Assembly: GCF_034702125.1 (NCBI RefSeq)
Contig: NC_085880.1
Span: 17,303,528 to 17,367,527, forward strand
From: Engraulis encrasicolus
Taxonomy: Eukaryota > Chordata > Actinopteri > Clupeiformes > Engraulidae
Direction of reading: 5' to 3'
DNA: 64,000 bases
A program made the translations under genes and the position numbers. Each line of letters begins with the position of its first letter. The stretch's first letter is position 1. The notes beneath the pieces were generated by a model. That model was given only the letters and a program-made list of their open reading frames with translations. It was not told where the DNA came from and ran no database searches. Below are positions 51,788 to 63,639 of this stretch, one piece after another.

Positions 51788-52997
51788 ATAACTAGAAGCA
51801 CTCAGAGAGCGCAGACCTCTGCCAAGGAATCTGCCTGATAGAACATTTGAATATGTTACACCCTAAGTCTTTCTGCCTTCTTTTTGTGGAGTCCCAGCAA
51901 TTCAATTTCTGGTCACTAGGAGCGTCTAGATATATAGGCCAGCAACGGTGAAGAATCTTTTAAAAAGTTCTGGTTCCGGTTCCTGATCCGGATCACCACC
52001 AGAATTTAATCACTTGTTCCTTGGGTCATTACTAAGGCTGTAACGATATTGCATCGAACCGAGGGATCGCGAAGCTTCCTCACAGAATCGCGATGTGCCC
52101 TTTTAAAGTTGTTACCCCTCAGTCTAGGAAACAGCAGGATACAGGCAAATGCTTGCATATGCGCTTATTGCTTGCATATGCGCTCAAAGACAATTAGAAA
52201 TGGGGCGCACAGGAGCGAGTAACACTTCCATTCACTCCTCTCTCCTGTAAAATGTTCCGTCCAACCAGCACGTGCATTGGTTGTTATTCATTGCCTGAGC
52301 AACCTCCGCGAGACAAAAAACTTGGGCAAACGTCGGAAGGTAACACACAGAAATGAACAACAGACCAAGAAGGCTTTATCAAACGTGTGAAGATTTTTTT
52401 TTGATTCATGCATGCGCCGATGTATGTTGAGTGGAGAAATACGTTGAGCGGAGAGAGAGAGAGAGAAAGAGTGCAAGAGAGCGAGATGCTCCGCCTGCCA
52501 AAATTTGAAATCGCTAGAGTTCTATACACTCATAAGGGAGTGTCTGAAGTCGGGCGAACGTTGAGGTCGATGTGGATATTAGGCAGCATTATTTCCTCCC
52601 CACATTGACCGCCTGCCTAGCGAAAACATGCTTCATTTCAAAATGTCAAATCACAAAACCAAACAAAGGACAACGTGCGTGTTGCATACTGAGAACATAA
52701 CTGAGGTTCATTTCGAGTTTTGTTTGTATAAGCGTGTGCGCGCTGCTGCACGATCAAAACAGTTAGGCCTACAAAAATATTAAACATCAAAATTAAGTGT
52801 TGCATTTCTGTAAGTAACTTAATAAAACATGTTTCCTGACGAAATATGACCAGTGTTATTTTCAGTTAATGTTTGGATATTAATTGGATAATGTTTGATA
52901 ATGTGAGACAGTTGTTATAGGCTACCTACTGGAACCCTGACCCTTCTCTCTCCGTCTCTGTCTCTCACACAAGGTTATCTCAGCATGATATGATCTA

Positions 52998-54790
52998 CAC
53001 AGTAAATTTGCCAGTGTTAATTTTGCAGTGTTAAGGCTTATTAACACTATTGGAGTAATTCCAACACCAAATGGAGTGAGATGCTCTCCAGTGTCAGTGA
53101 CAAATGAAGTTGTTAAATTGTGTGGAGTTAGAAGTACTCCAGAGAGCCCCCGCCTCCTCGAGGTGATGGAGTTTGTCTGCGCCATTGTATGCCCTAGTAA
53201 CAGAGAACGTAAAGAAAACGTTTGACTTTTGGTTCTCTAAAGGTTGGGGTTATTACCAAACCAAAATCTACCACTTACAAACGTTCCCTTTGGTTACAGT
53301 AAAAACCAAGCAGCCATTGGTTCGGTTCTGGATACGTTTCGGATACGTCATTTTTGGTTCTGTTTTGGTTCTCACTGGGTTGCCAGGAAAGTTTAATTTA
53401 AGTTCCCAGAACGATATATGTGTGGTTCCCATTCCATTCCCTCGCCGTTCTCTCACCGTACCTTTATTGCTTTTCATGTTTGTTCCCTCATCGTTCCCAT
53501 ATGGTTCCCATAACCTTGATGGTTACATTATAGGTCTGGTCACGTCTGGTTCCCTAGACGTGCTCCTGATGTTCCCCCAACTTTGTTTATACTGTGTTGT
53601 TCAGAGCATAAGCAATGATGACTGTCCACCCGATTAAATCATATACGTCTACATATTAGTAACAGTATTTCCTCCAGATTTAATCATGTACACAATTTAT
53701 TCCATTTCATTCATTTAACTCAACTTGGTTGGGTTGATCTAAAGTTTGGCTGTGCACACAACATCACACAAAAGATGTGGTGAGTGAAAGAAATAACTTG
53801 AGAACTTGTTACACCTTTGCCGGTAACAAGCAGGCCCCTCACAACCAATCTGTCCATCAGCGCCTGGCCAAACCTAATTACTTAGGGCTGGTATATCATG
53901 ACTCAATTGCTTGCACCTGAAAAACTCCTAATCAATCTGGTCACATGGTACTCTTGAGCCTGTATATAAACCTGGACTGTCACAGTGCTTTCATTATTTG
54001 CCTGCCTGCCTGCTGGCTGGTCAGCATGGCACAACTTAGCGCTTGTTTACCTGCTTTGCAAGCAAGCTAAAGGCGCTTTTGGCTTATGGCATTTGTTAGC
54101 TACATCTTGTACCTGGCTTTGTGAGCTAGTCAGTAACAGCACATGTTACATTGTTTGCTCCATTGTGCACTTGATGTTTGCAAGCAAGCTAAAGGTGCTT
54201 TTGGCTTATGGCATTTGTTAGCTACATCTTGTGCCTTGCTTTGTGAGCTAGTCAGTAACAGCACATGTTACATTGCTTGGTCCATTGTGAACTTGATGTA
54301 GATGGTATGGTTATATTTTAAACTTCATTAAGGAAAACATTTGGTATTAATCCCAACTAGATTGTGTTCATACATGCTCAGCTGATATTTCTCTCACATT
54401 GTGGTGCAGTACAGTATAGACTGATATATATAAAATATAGACATTTTACATGATGTCAGCAACTTTAAATATTATCTTAAGAGAGCAGTGTGGCAAACTG
54501 ATGCCAGGCGCAGGGTGTTTCAGTCATGGTGGAGGATGGGAGGAGCTTAATTACCATGATCAGGGTACCTCAACTATGGTGAGAGATAGTGGGGCAGGAC
54601 CAAAACACATTCACAATAATAAACAAGGTTGCATGCTCCCCGAAACTGCTTTACTCTTTATAGTGTTAGCTTAACACTATAAATCTAACACCAGTGTTTA
54701 ACACTGATCTGGAGCAGGACCAAATAGACACTAGAACAGTGTTAATTTTAACTCTTTAAGTGTTATTTTAACACTACACAATTTACTGTG
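52998..54790. mobile_element. 1.8-kb element nested in the hAT element, TA-flanked
   Basis: It starts CACAGTAAATTTG and ends AATTTACTGTG, with TA on each side. GTGTTAA-rich subterminal repeats occur at both ends. Inside is a 122-bp tandem duplication (54055-54300). No transposase frame recognised. Confidence 0.75.
54055..54300. repeat. 122-bp tandem duplication
   Basis: TTTGCAAGCAAGCTAAAGG starts at 54055 and again at 54177; the two units differ at a handful of bases. Confidence 0.92.
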
Positions 54791-55329
54791 TAAGCCTATT
54801 AGTAATAAGCCTATTTTTCCTTGGTGAACTAATATCCCTTATTTTTCTGTGTTGTGCTTTGATGTCAACACCTGGGGAACAGGTTGCAGTGGTAGGCCTA
54901 TATCTGCAACATCATTTAGTAGACCTAAAAAAATTATGTAGGCAGGTAAATGCAAAAAGAAAGCATAGGCCTATATATAGCCTATAATTTATTTTCTTCT
55001 TATTTTTTTCCCTTTGAAAAAAAATAAAATCGTGGGGCGTATCGAACCGTGGGTCATATATCGTGATACAAACCGAATCGTGGGTTGGGTGTATCGTTAC
55101 AGCCTTAGTCATTACCAACAACTTCACAAAGTTTCGTCCAAATCCGTTGATTAGTTTTTGAGTTATGCTGCTGACAAACAAACAAACAGACAAACCAACG
55201 CGACCGAAAACATTACCTCCTTGGTGGAGTTAAAAAGCAGAGGAAACAAAGAAGTGAAATACAGGTATATCCTCACATGAACTATTGAATAGCCCAAAAA
55301 CATGGGTACTGCATAATGACGTGATGAGA

Positions 55330-55343
55330 GACAGAGAGAGAGA

Positions 55344-55413
<70 letters not shown>
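55330..55413. repeat. (GA)n microsatellite
   Basis: About 40 GA units with one GG interruption. Confidence 0.95.
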
Positions 55414-55415
<2 letters not shown>

Positions 55416-55512
55416 CTGTAGCTAATAAAATGTATAAACCAGGGGAAAACGGGAAAAGGAAGGAGATGAGTGGTAAATTGATGTTTATTTGGGCAGAAAT
55501 TTCACCTCTAAA

Positions 55513-55737
55513 CAGGGCTGGACTGGCCATCTGGCATTCCGGGTATTTCCAGATGGGCCCTGCACCCTCGTGGGCCCCCATTTTCAGAAATATAAAAAAG
55601 GGTTTTTTTACATTTCTGAAAATAGGGGCCCACGAGGGTGCTGGGCCCACCGGTGAGTCAGTTCTGTGCCGTTAATTATGAGGGGCACTTTTAAGCCTTA
55701 AGTGCCCGGGTCCTGTTTCTCCCCCAGTTCAGCCCTG
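55513..55737. mobile_element. hAT-type MITE, CAGGGCTGGACTGG family, copy 4
   Basis: It starts CAGGGCTGGACTGG, opposite in orientation to copies 1-3. Flanking 8-mers CCTCTAAA and CCTCTAAC match at 7 of 8. The central hairpin around TTTCAGAAATRT is present. Confidence 0.85.
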
Positions 55738-56675
55738 CCTCTAACCTTAACAAGGTAGAATTACTTGACACATCCAGCCAGTTCTGTGAGTAGGCAGGAT
55801 TGAGAAAGATACTGTATGGCATATGCAGTGCCTGAAAGTTGCAGGAATTTCCAAAGTTTTAATAGAGCAGCCGGATAATTTCAAGCCTCGATGACACAAG
55901 ATGAGACTTCTCTTTTGTTTCTTGTTACCTCACTGTCTCCCATTGGGCCAATCACTGTAATATTTCCTCTCATTATGTAAAAGACATTTCCATTTTTTCA
56001 CCCCTGCAAGCTTTGAGTAGAACAATCTCCAAAGCCAGTCAATGTGCTTGTTGTCTGGAGCACATTTCAGCTAATGTATTCGTGGCGTGTTGTTGAAGGA
56101 TGCCTCGCTGATCATGCAAACACTCTGTGTGAACCCTTGTTTTTTTGCAATTTATTTTCATTTTTAGCAAACATCAAAAGGGTTGTTCCACTATCTCACT
56201 GCTCCTCATAATTATCAAGAAAATAAATCAACCACCTGTCCATCTGTGGAGCATCACTTTCACTCCGACACAGGGAGGACTTTGCCTGAACGTCACGTAC
56301 GTGTTTCTGGAAAATAAAAAAATAATGTGATTAAAGAGATGCAGCCGCTGTTTCCTTTGTGTATAATGATCAGCATAATTACGGTGTATAAATAACAGGC
56401 TAGGTTTGAAAGGTGATTCACAACAATGGGAGTGGCAGGGTTCTAACACAAGGACTAATACAAGTGTTAAAGGGGCTATGAATATTTCATTTTAATGTAT
56501 TGCTCTTCTAGAGCTTTCAAAGTGTTTACTGGGAATTAGCCTTTCGTGTACCTTCAAAATGCAAATCATTGTCAAAACATTTCACCTTGTTCATCTTGCA
56601 AAAAAAGCAACAACAATAGCTAAATAAACAGCAAGCACTGTTTCAGATATGTTGCAATCAATAGCCAGACACAAG
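55738..56675. other. Upstream flank, no gene seen
   Basis: Unique-looking AT-rich sequence. Confidence 0.5.
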
Positions 56676-56887
56676 CAGGGCTGGACTGGGGGAGAAATAG
56701 GGTCCGGGCACTTGTGAATTAAAGGTGTGTTGACTCACTGGTGGGCCCTGCACCCCTGTAGGCTGTTATTTTCAGAAATGTTTAAAAAAGCGACTTCTTT
56801 TTACATTTCTGAAAATAGAGGCCCACGAGGGTGCGTGCAGGGCCCACTGGGAACTGGCTGCTATGCCAGATGGCCAGTCCAGCCCTG
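56676..56887. mobile_element. hAT-type MITE, CAGGGCTGGACTGG family, copy 5
   Basis: The termini are CAGGGCTGGACTGG and CCAGTCCAGCCCTG. A perfect 8-bp duplication GACACAAG flanks it. The central hairpin is present. Confidence 0.9.
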
Positions 56888-57454
56888 GACACAAGCACAC
56901 ATGTAGTGTCTGGAAATGTGTTTTTGCATGAGCTTCCCTGTGTACTGCAGAAACAACGCCTTGGTCACGTCTATTATTACCCAAAGGTCAAAAGCTCTGT
57001 AAACCTTTTACTCTTGACGGCGAGAGATAGAAGTCAAATGAGGTTCTCAGGGAGGCCATTTCAAAAACAGCAAGTGCTGTGATGCTAGAAAAAAAACATA
57101 AAGCACTCAGACAGATAAAATTAAAACTTAGAGAGGGACTGTGCACACATGATGGATGATGTGAAGGGCAAACATTTCCCAGAGTATTTGTGTGTGTATC
57201 TGATATTAAAGATGCATGCGTCAGTCAGTCCACTTGTTTTGTTGTTTCCGGTGACCTCTGCAGTTGCTGTTACACTCTAAGAAGTAGGCAGAAATTACAC
57301 AAACAGTGTTGAATGTCTATACATGTGCTGTGTGTGCTGTGTCATATTTAAATCTGTGCAAGCATTGCAATAATTATTAGGTAATCATTGTGTAACAATA
57401 AGGAATCAATGGCATAAAAAACTTTTTTCAAGTCATATTCAAAACACATTCCTG

Positions 57455-58927
57455 GGGTGCGATTCTCAAAGTGCGAAGTAGCTAGTCTGTTAGCAATGTT
57501 GCATAGTAAATACTATAAAAGTTGCTAACTCTTGTGTCTCGAACGTTAGCACACAAAGTAACTACTGCTTGGAGTAATGTGCACTCTGAAGTAGTGGTGA
57601 CTTTGAAAGTGAGGTGCCTCCTATCCGTATCTGGACAGTGAAGTTGAAGTACAGCTGGAGTAGATCCATTGAGTCCAGACATCACCTCAGCCACCCCAAG
57701 TAACACACAGCGCTAGTCTACTTCAGAGTGTGACTCCACCCATTAGCTAAACTTGTAGTACATATTTGACCACAAATGTGTCAATATCTTTTAATCCTGT
57801 GGTGCAAAAGCGATGAAAATCAATCGACATGCACACAAAGTCATGATACAGCTGCGAGAGAGTTCTGAACACAAATTCACGTCATGTCATTTGTTCGTGA
57901 AAAAAAACTTAATATCCTTGGAATCTGATGAATCCCACACTAATAATATACTTTTAGCTGTATACCGATTGAATTGCGTCTCATTTCGATGTGTAATTTG
58001 TGAAATATTTAGATAAGAAAGTATTGGTTACTCCCGGAAATGCGCTGGCTTACGTGTCAAGTAGTTAAATATTTTTGGCGCGAATTCCATTTCATAGCCT
58101 AGGGGTATTTACGCTTGCCTATCAATGGGAAGACGCGAGCTACGCGGGTTCGAAACCAGTGTGCAGCATGTTGACAACAACTCGTGAAATCGTGTTTTGG
58201 ACCCTACAGTGTAACACATTTTCCCTTGGCTGCACGTGTGTGTTGGTAATGCACAACATAAATTATCTATTTCTGCAAGATATTTCCGAAATTGTGGCAC
58301 TGCAACCATGTGGATTCGAACCGGTGTGGCTTCTGTTTTCCCATTGGGATGCAAGCGTGAATACCACTAGGCTATGGAATGAAATCCGCGCGAAAATTTC
58401 TTAGGGATATGACACTTCAACAGACGATTTTCTGGGAGTAACCACAACTTTATTGTTCAAATATTTAACAAATTACACCTCGGGATGAAACGAAATCCAA
58501 TCGGCATGCAGATAATACTGCATTATTGGTGCGGACGGTGTCAGATTGTAATGCCACGGCCGTGTTTTTTCACAAAGAAATTTCAAGGTGTGTTGTGGAG
58601 GAAACAGCGGAGTCACGGTGTCGTGACATCCAATCAAATGTGCTGGTGGTGGTTGTACACTATTGCTTTCTACTTCACGCACTGAATTTAGGAGGAAACA
58701 GCTGATTCATGACTCAGCAATCATGCTTATCTCTTGTTGCTTCTTTGGTCACGCACTGCAATGCCAAGAAAGTAAGTAGCGGTGTGGACTCAGGAAAGTA
58801 GCCGCACTACTTTTGGCTTACTGTGGGAATAGTAAGGTTTCGAGAAATGCACGGATTTCGCCTTGAAGTAAGTAGATAACTACAAAGTACATATGTAGTT
58901 CAAAGCTAACATTGCGGAAACGCACCC
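57455..58927. mobile_element. 1.47-kb foldback element with two convergent tRNA-like heads
   Basis: The termini are GGGTGCGATTCTC and GCGGAAACGCACCC with a 3-bp CTG on each side, resembling the small MITEs at 14035 and 26781. The centre is an inverted repeat (about 58026-58230 and 58240-58443). Each arm carries an A box (TAGCCTAGGGG at 58095; TAGCCTAGTGG on the minus strand at 58364-58374) and a B box (GGTTCGAAACC at 58147; GGTTCGAATCC on the minus strand at 58312-58322). Confidence 0.72.
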
Positions 58928-59016
58928 CTGGTTTGTGATGAGTAAATGTTAGTATATTGGGTTATGTTGTAAATTTAAAATACATTCAAAGTAAGAATAA
59001 TTGATGTGCAATTTAA

Positions 59017-59376
59017 AGGGACACTGTGCAGGAAATGGTCAAAAAAGGTACTGCAACTATGCTGCTCATTGAAATTGGGCTGCCTATTGCCAAATTTGAT
59101 CTTTAAATGAAAGTTTACTAAGTAATAAACAGATATTTTCAACTATGGTCCAAGTACAGTCATTTTTGCAGCTAAAAATGGCTATTTTTGGAAATTCAAA
59201 ATGGCGGACCATGGAGAAGATCCCCCTTTTCATGTATGAAAAGTGCAATTTTTCCAGTCATAATGAATACTTTGAATTTCATGGTGATTGTTTTGTATTC
59301 ATGAAAAAGGTAACATTAGTGAATGAGCAGCATGAATTCTGGAAATAAACAACTAAAAATCTCACAAAGTGTCCCT
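59017..59376. mobile_element. TTAA-flanked MITE (360 bp)
   Basis: It starts AGGGACACTGTG and ends CACAAAGTGTCCCT, with TTAA directly on both sides. TTAA duplication fits piggyBac- or Kolobok-type transposases. No coding frame is convincing. Confidence 0.85.
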
Positions 59377-62208
59377 TTAACACATAAATTTGTCAGATTT
59401 TAACCGAATGATACCCATTTCATCACATTCCACACATTATGTGTTAAAACCATCTTACAATGCATGTGACAGAAAAATGACACATTCCTTCTCACAGTGT
59501 AGTGACTTAAAATTTGTCATCAAAGGTCGTCACATCTACAACATGAATGCATTACTCAATATCACATACAGTATGAGGACTGAGCTTGTTTAACCCAGTC
59601 AGGGGAGTGATATAAGCAGTAAAATGCTGCAGCACAATTGTAGTAAACATCGCCAGGCATGGAATGCACATTGTCCAATCAAATCACTCAGCCAGCTCTA
59701 ACTGTTGTTCAGTGCAGTTTACGGTAATGCATTTCAGACTGTATACTGTATTGAGTGTGTGGGAGAGGCTGTGACTGCTTTTCATTGGTATTGAATGGAC
59801 ACCTCTCACAGCCTGCCATTCAAGTGTCACAGCTGGTTTCACTTACATTCAGTCATATACATATTCACCTAACATCATGCCGCCGTTTTTTATTATTTAT
59901 TTATCCATTTATTTTAGTTTTTCAATGATTTCATTCATTCAAAGACTTTTTTTCTCCATAGTAGTTAAATGTAAAGTGATCTACAAAAAAATGCTTTTCA
60001 GATGTTGTCAATGTCAAGCAATGTTCCTTCAGTGACATAAAGAAAGGCTGGAACATTCATTAAATCATCCCACGTGCTTGCAAAACTGCCATGTGGTATG
60101 GTAACATCCCCAACCATAGCCAAACTCCCCCCACCCAACATCTCTTGTGAACATGGAACCCAGCCAATAACAGAAAAAAAAAATCTCATCTTCGAATCAA
60201 AATTGATCTCATCTGATATTGGATCCAATCATATAGGACACTCCAGAAAAGCTATGAGTGGTGTAGTTTGGAGGAAAGAGAAAGGTGGTAGGGGGGTGGA
60301 GGTGGAGGTGGGGTGGGGTGGCTAATCCCATTGGAGTGTGTGAGTGATGGGGATTTAGCTCTCCTATGCTCCATTTTACTGGAGCTAGCGATCTTGTGTA
60401 GCCTGTCTTATACGGAGCTAATGTTCCCATGCAATCTCCCTCATATGGGGCTAGTGTTCCCACAGTCGTAACGAGACATTTTCAAATACTGAGGTACTGC
60501 ATACTGTACATTTAGAATGCTTTAAACTGTTCAGTCAAACTCAAGTTTGTTTTCATTAATCCCTTCCTTGAGGATAAATGGGGGTGGCATATACAGACTG
60601 AATTTATCATTGTTGATCATAGATCGATTTTCATCATGGATACATTTTACATTTCTGAAAAAAATACAGAGGACATGACCTCTGTGTCCTCAATGGTAGT
60701 TACAGCCACGAGTATTCCCATGTAATCTCCCTCATATGGGGCTAGTGTTCCCATGCAATCTCCCTTATATGGGGCTTAGTGTTCCCATGCACCCTCTCTC
60801 ATACGTCCTACTCTCTCTCTGCAGCTCTGGCAGAGGGCCATGCTTGATGCAACCTACATGCAAGCCCTTCCCCTGTGAATACGCCCAGCAATAATTACCA
60901 GTCTTCTTCACCTTTGCCACTCCAAAGGGCAAGAAGGCAAGTGGATGAAAAATGCATATACCTTAAATAGCTCCCGCGGTCACACTTTCACACAAGTCGA
61001 TGTATCTGATTTTTGAATGATCGCTGCTTGTCCCCCACACTCCACCGCTACATGCACTACAAAAGCAGTACAAATCCTTTCATAAATCAAGCTGATTTAA
61101 ACCACTCTTATCTTCTTGCTTTATTATCACTTGCTGTTTTTATACTGTGCTAAATGGATTTAATTATTTGTTGACAGGAAACTAGCGCTGTGACTAAATA
61201 AAACATTAATGATTTGATTAACTCACTACAAAACTGGCCAAAAACAGAAAATAAATCAAAACTAAGATCATTTAGTGCTTAAAAGCAGTAAATAATGTTT
61301 TTTTTTCTTTTGATCAAAATAAGCATGGGCAAATAAATGTAGAAACTTCACAATACTCCTGTTTTCTCTATTGTAAAACTAAATCCTTAACTCTGCATGT
61401 GGTAATCAAAGCCAGAGCAACATAGATCTCATGTTAAAAGCTTTTTATTTCTGCAGGAGAGGCTCAAATTCTGTATCAGCCTTTTATACAATTATGCCAA
61501 ACAAGTTCTGATTGGAAGTGAAGCGATCAGAAATGACTGATCAGTTTCCATAGAAAACAGTGGGGTGTTAAATTATGTCGATGGCACCGTAAAGTCTGGA
61601 CTGGGAAAATGAAGTCAACCAGGCTTTTTTGACTTATCCCATTTTGTCCTAAGCCCTAATTAGAAAAGGGTGCTCTCTGCCTATTCAATCCTAAATATGT
61701 CAGCCTCCGAAGCACATACAAACATGAAATGAGTTACATTTTAAAGCTAGGACCCTCATTTTGCCTTAGAATGTGTTCATTCAGCTCTAACTTACCCACA
61801 TTTTTAATAAAACAGCTCAAATCTCAAGAACCTGAATGCAGCATATATGTGTCTCCAGGACACAATGGGTTAAACTATTGGCACCTCATCCACATACGTA
61901 CAACCCATATTTGTACTCCTGCTTGCCTCAGTCCACTGGCTATATTGAAGATGGACCACTGGGCTATTACCTCTAAATTGTGGGCCAGGCACTAAGAAAT
62001 AAACAAAAAAACAACGTCGGCCCATGTCGGCTGTCGGCCCACCAGGAAAATGCCCTGTATGCCAGATTACCAGTCCAGTCCTGCCACCGGATGCTACTTG
62101 CCTTGCCTCAGATGCATTGCATTGAAGGTGTCTGACATCACATGGTAAAGCGTCCATTCAGGAAGCCATTCCTCGCTGGCAGGGTCATTTATCTGAGCGC
62201 TACACAAG
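59377..62208. other. Upstream flank, no gene seen
   Basis: A loose repeat of GTTCCCATGCAATCTCCCTC and ATATGGGGCTAGTGTTCCCA occurs at about 60423-60462 and 60716-60800. The end of a CAGGGCTGGACTGG-family relic (CCAGTCCAGTCCTG) is at about 62071-62084. The rest is unique and AT-rich. Confidence 0.5.
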
Positions 62209-62272
62209 CTTACCTCCAGATCGCTGTCCATGGTGCTGAAATTACATCTGTGCTTGATGACAATATTTGCAT

Positions 62273-62420
62273 GGGCCTATTACTACAAAGCTGGTTCGGG
62301 AGTAAACCAGGTTAAGTTCAGACTTAACTCATCTAATAGAAGAGACTGGAGACCTCATTTTCTTAAGAAACTTTTAGCTTAACATGGTTTACTCCTGAAC
62401 CAGCTTTGTAGTATAGGCCC
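62273..62420. mobile_element. 148-bp MITE with CAT target duplication and a paralogous empty site
   Basis: Inverted termini of about 45 bases: GGGCCTATTACTACAAAGCT paired with AGCTTTGTAGTATAGGCCC, continuing through GGTTCGGGAGTAAACC. CAT flanks both ends. The duplicate at about 63058 has a single CAT and no element. Confidence 0.88.
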
Positions 62421-62447
62421 CATGTGTCCTGCAGTGTTATACAAACC

Positions 62448-62968
62448 TTATTATATGGTTGTGACGTCATCGGTCGAATGCTCCATTCATTTCAACGGGG
62501 CTCCCCAACGTTCGCACGTCTGTTATTTTTCGATAACGGACGGGTTGGTCTATAACAGACCGCTGTCAATGGCAACAAGACTTTTCACTGCTAAAGCGAC
62601 TTTTCAACAAGACTCTAATCAGCTGCTGTGATAGACAACACCTGTTGTCCTGGCTACCTAGCTGTTAGCGGTGTTCCACAACGGCACTGTTTTGTTTTGC
62701 GCAGCAACAATCTTTTGACATTAAAAACTATAATAGCCTAGACCTCACATTAAATAGGCCTAAAGAAATGTTCCCGCCATGTGTGAATCATTTAAGTATA
62801 TCCATATAATAAGCGGGTTAACTTTCGGCGAGTCGGTCGCTTTGTGGAATAGCAGCACTTCAGAGAGAACAAGACCCCTCCGCTCCGCGTCGGGGTCTAA
62901 AGATTCTCTCTGTCGTGCTGCTATTCCACGGTAGCGACCTTCTCGCCGAACGTTAACCCTTACATAAT
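62448..62968. mobile_element. 521-bp dispersed repeat with 3' hairpin, copy 2
   Basis: It matches 39884-40400 closely, with about ten substitutions outside the loop and a 4-base deletion. The hairpin loop differs completely: here GACCCCTCCGCTCCGCGTCG, in copy 1 an AT-rich repeat of CTAAAGATCTAAAT. Confidence 0.85.
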
Positions 62969-63200
62969 AAACACATTTATTTGAGGACTACATCAGCTTA
63001 CCTCCAGACCGCTGTCCATGGTGCTGAAATTACATCTGGGCTTGATGACAATGCTTCCATGTGTCCTGCAGTGTTATAATAACCATAATTAACTCTGTAA
63101 ATACCGGTATGTCACAGTGATTTTTTTTTTCTTTTGGTCATCACACTCCCCCCTGAATAGGTGGGTCGGCTTCTGTGATCCTATGTATATGACTTTCCAG

Positions 63201-63356
63201 CAGGGCCGCTGACAGCTTTTGCTGGGCCCAGGACAAAGTCATCTGAAAGGGCCCCCTATCCAATAGATGCAATGTATTTGGGACCCAATTCTGGGCCCCT
63301 GATCTCCCTGGGCCCGAGACAACATACCCCTTTGTCCCCCCCTGTCGGCGGGCCTG
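63201..63356. mobile_element. hAT-like MITE, CAGGGCCGCTGACAGC family
   Basis: It begins CAGGGCCGCTGACAGC and ends CTGTCGGCGGGCCTG. Flanking 8-mers CTTTCCAG and CTTCCCAG match at 7 of 8. Confidence 0.83.
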
Positions 63357-63639
63357 CTTCCCAGAAGTCCGCAATTTCTTGCCACCTGTGAACAATCCTA
63401 ATTCATTCTCCAACCGCTCTTTTTATTTTAGGGCAGCCGTGGTGTAATGAAATAACATGCTGAAATGGCGAGGCACTGTAATCATGTAGCCATAGGAAGC
63501 ATACTGTGCATACAGTATAATATAATCAAGCCTGGTGTTAAAGCAAATCAAAGGAAGGAACCCAGGTGTTACGGCTTGATGCGTGTCTCGGTAGAGGCAA
63601 GGCCTTGACTGACACAGAATCAAATTGGAGTTGAGCTAC

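Larger units (their letters stand above)
52033..55107. mobile_element. hAT-type transposon, TAAGGCTGTAACGAT termini
   Basis: The inverted termini are TAAGGCTGTAACGATA and TATCGTTACAGCCTTA. A perfect 8-bp duplication GTCATTAC flanks it. Removing the nested 52998-54790 element leaves about 1.28 kb. No transposase frame is seen. Confidence 0.88.
51788..55238 (-). mobile_element. Dispersed repeat 'A', copy 2, split by a 3.1-kb insertion
   Basis: The two halves are 51788-52032 (CTAGAAGCACTCAGAGAGCG onwards) and 55108-55238 (ending ACCTCCTTGGTGGAGTT). They are the reverse complement of the copy at 9588-10424. The break is exactly at GTCATTAC. Confidence 0.82.
62209..63090. repeat. Duplicated segment of about 90 bp, spread apart by insertions
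   Basis: CTTACCTCCAGAYCGCTGTC through TGGTGCTGAAATTACATCTG and CATGTGTCCTGCAGTGTTAT occurs at about 62209-62445 (split by a MITE) and uninterrupted at about 62999-63080. Confidence 0.85.

Noticed and set aside
53173..53637. A 154-residue open frame on the + strand
   Set aside because: It lies inside a nested non-autonomous element, has low-complexity GGTTCC-type repeats and resembles no protein I recognise.
58095..58157. A functional tRNA gene
   Set aside because: A and B boxes are present, but the B box is imperfect, the cloverleaf stems are not convincing and it lies in a foldback repeat with a mirror copy; better described as a tRNA-derived retroposon head.
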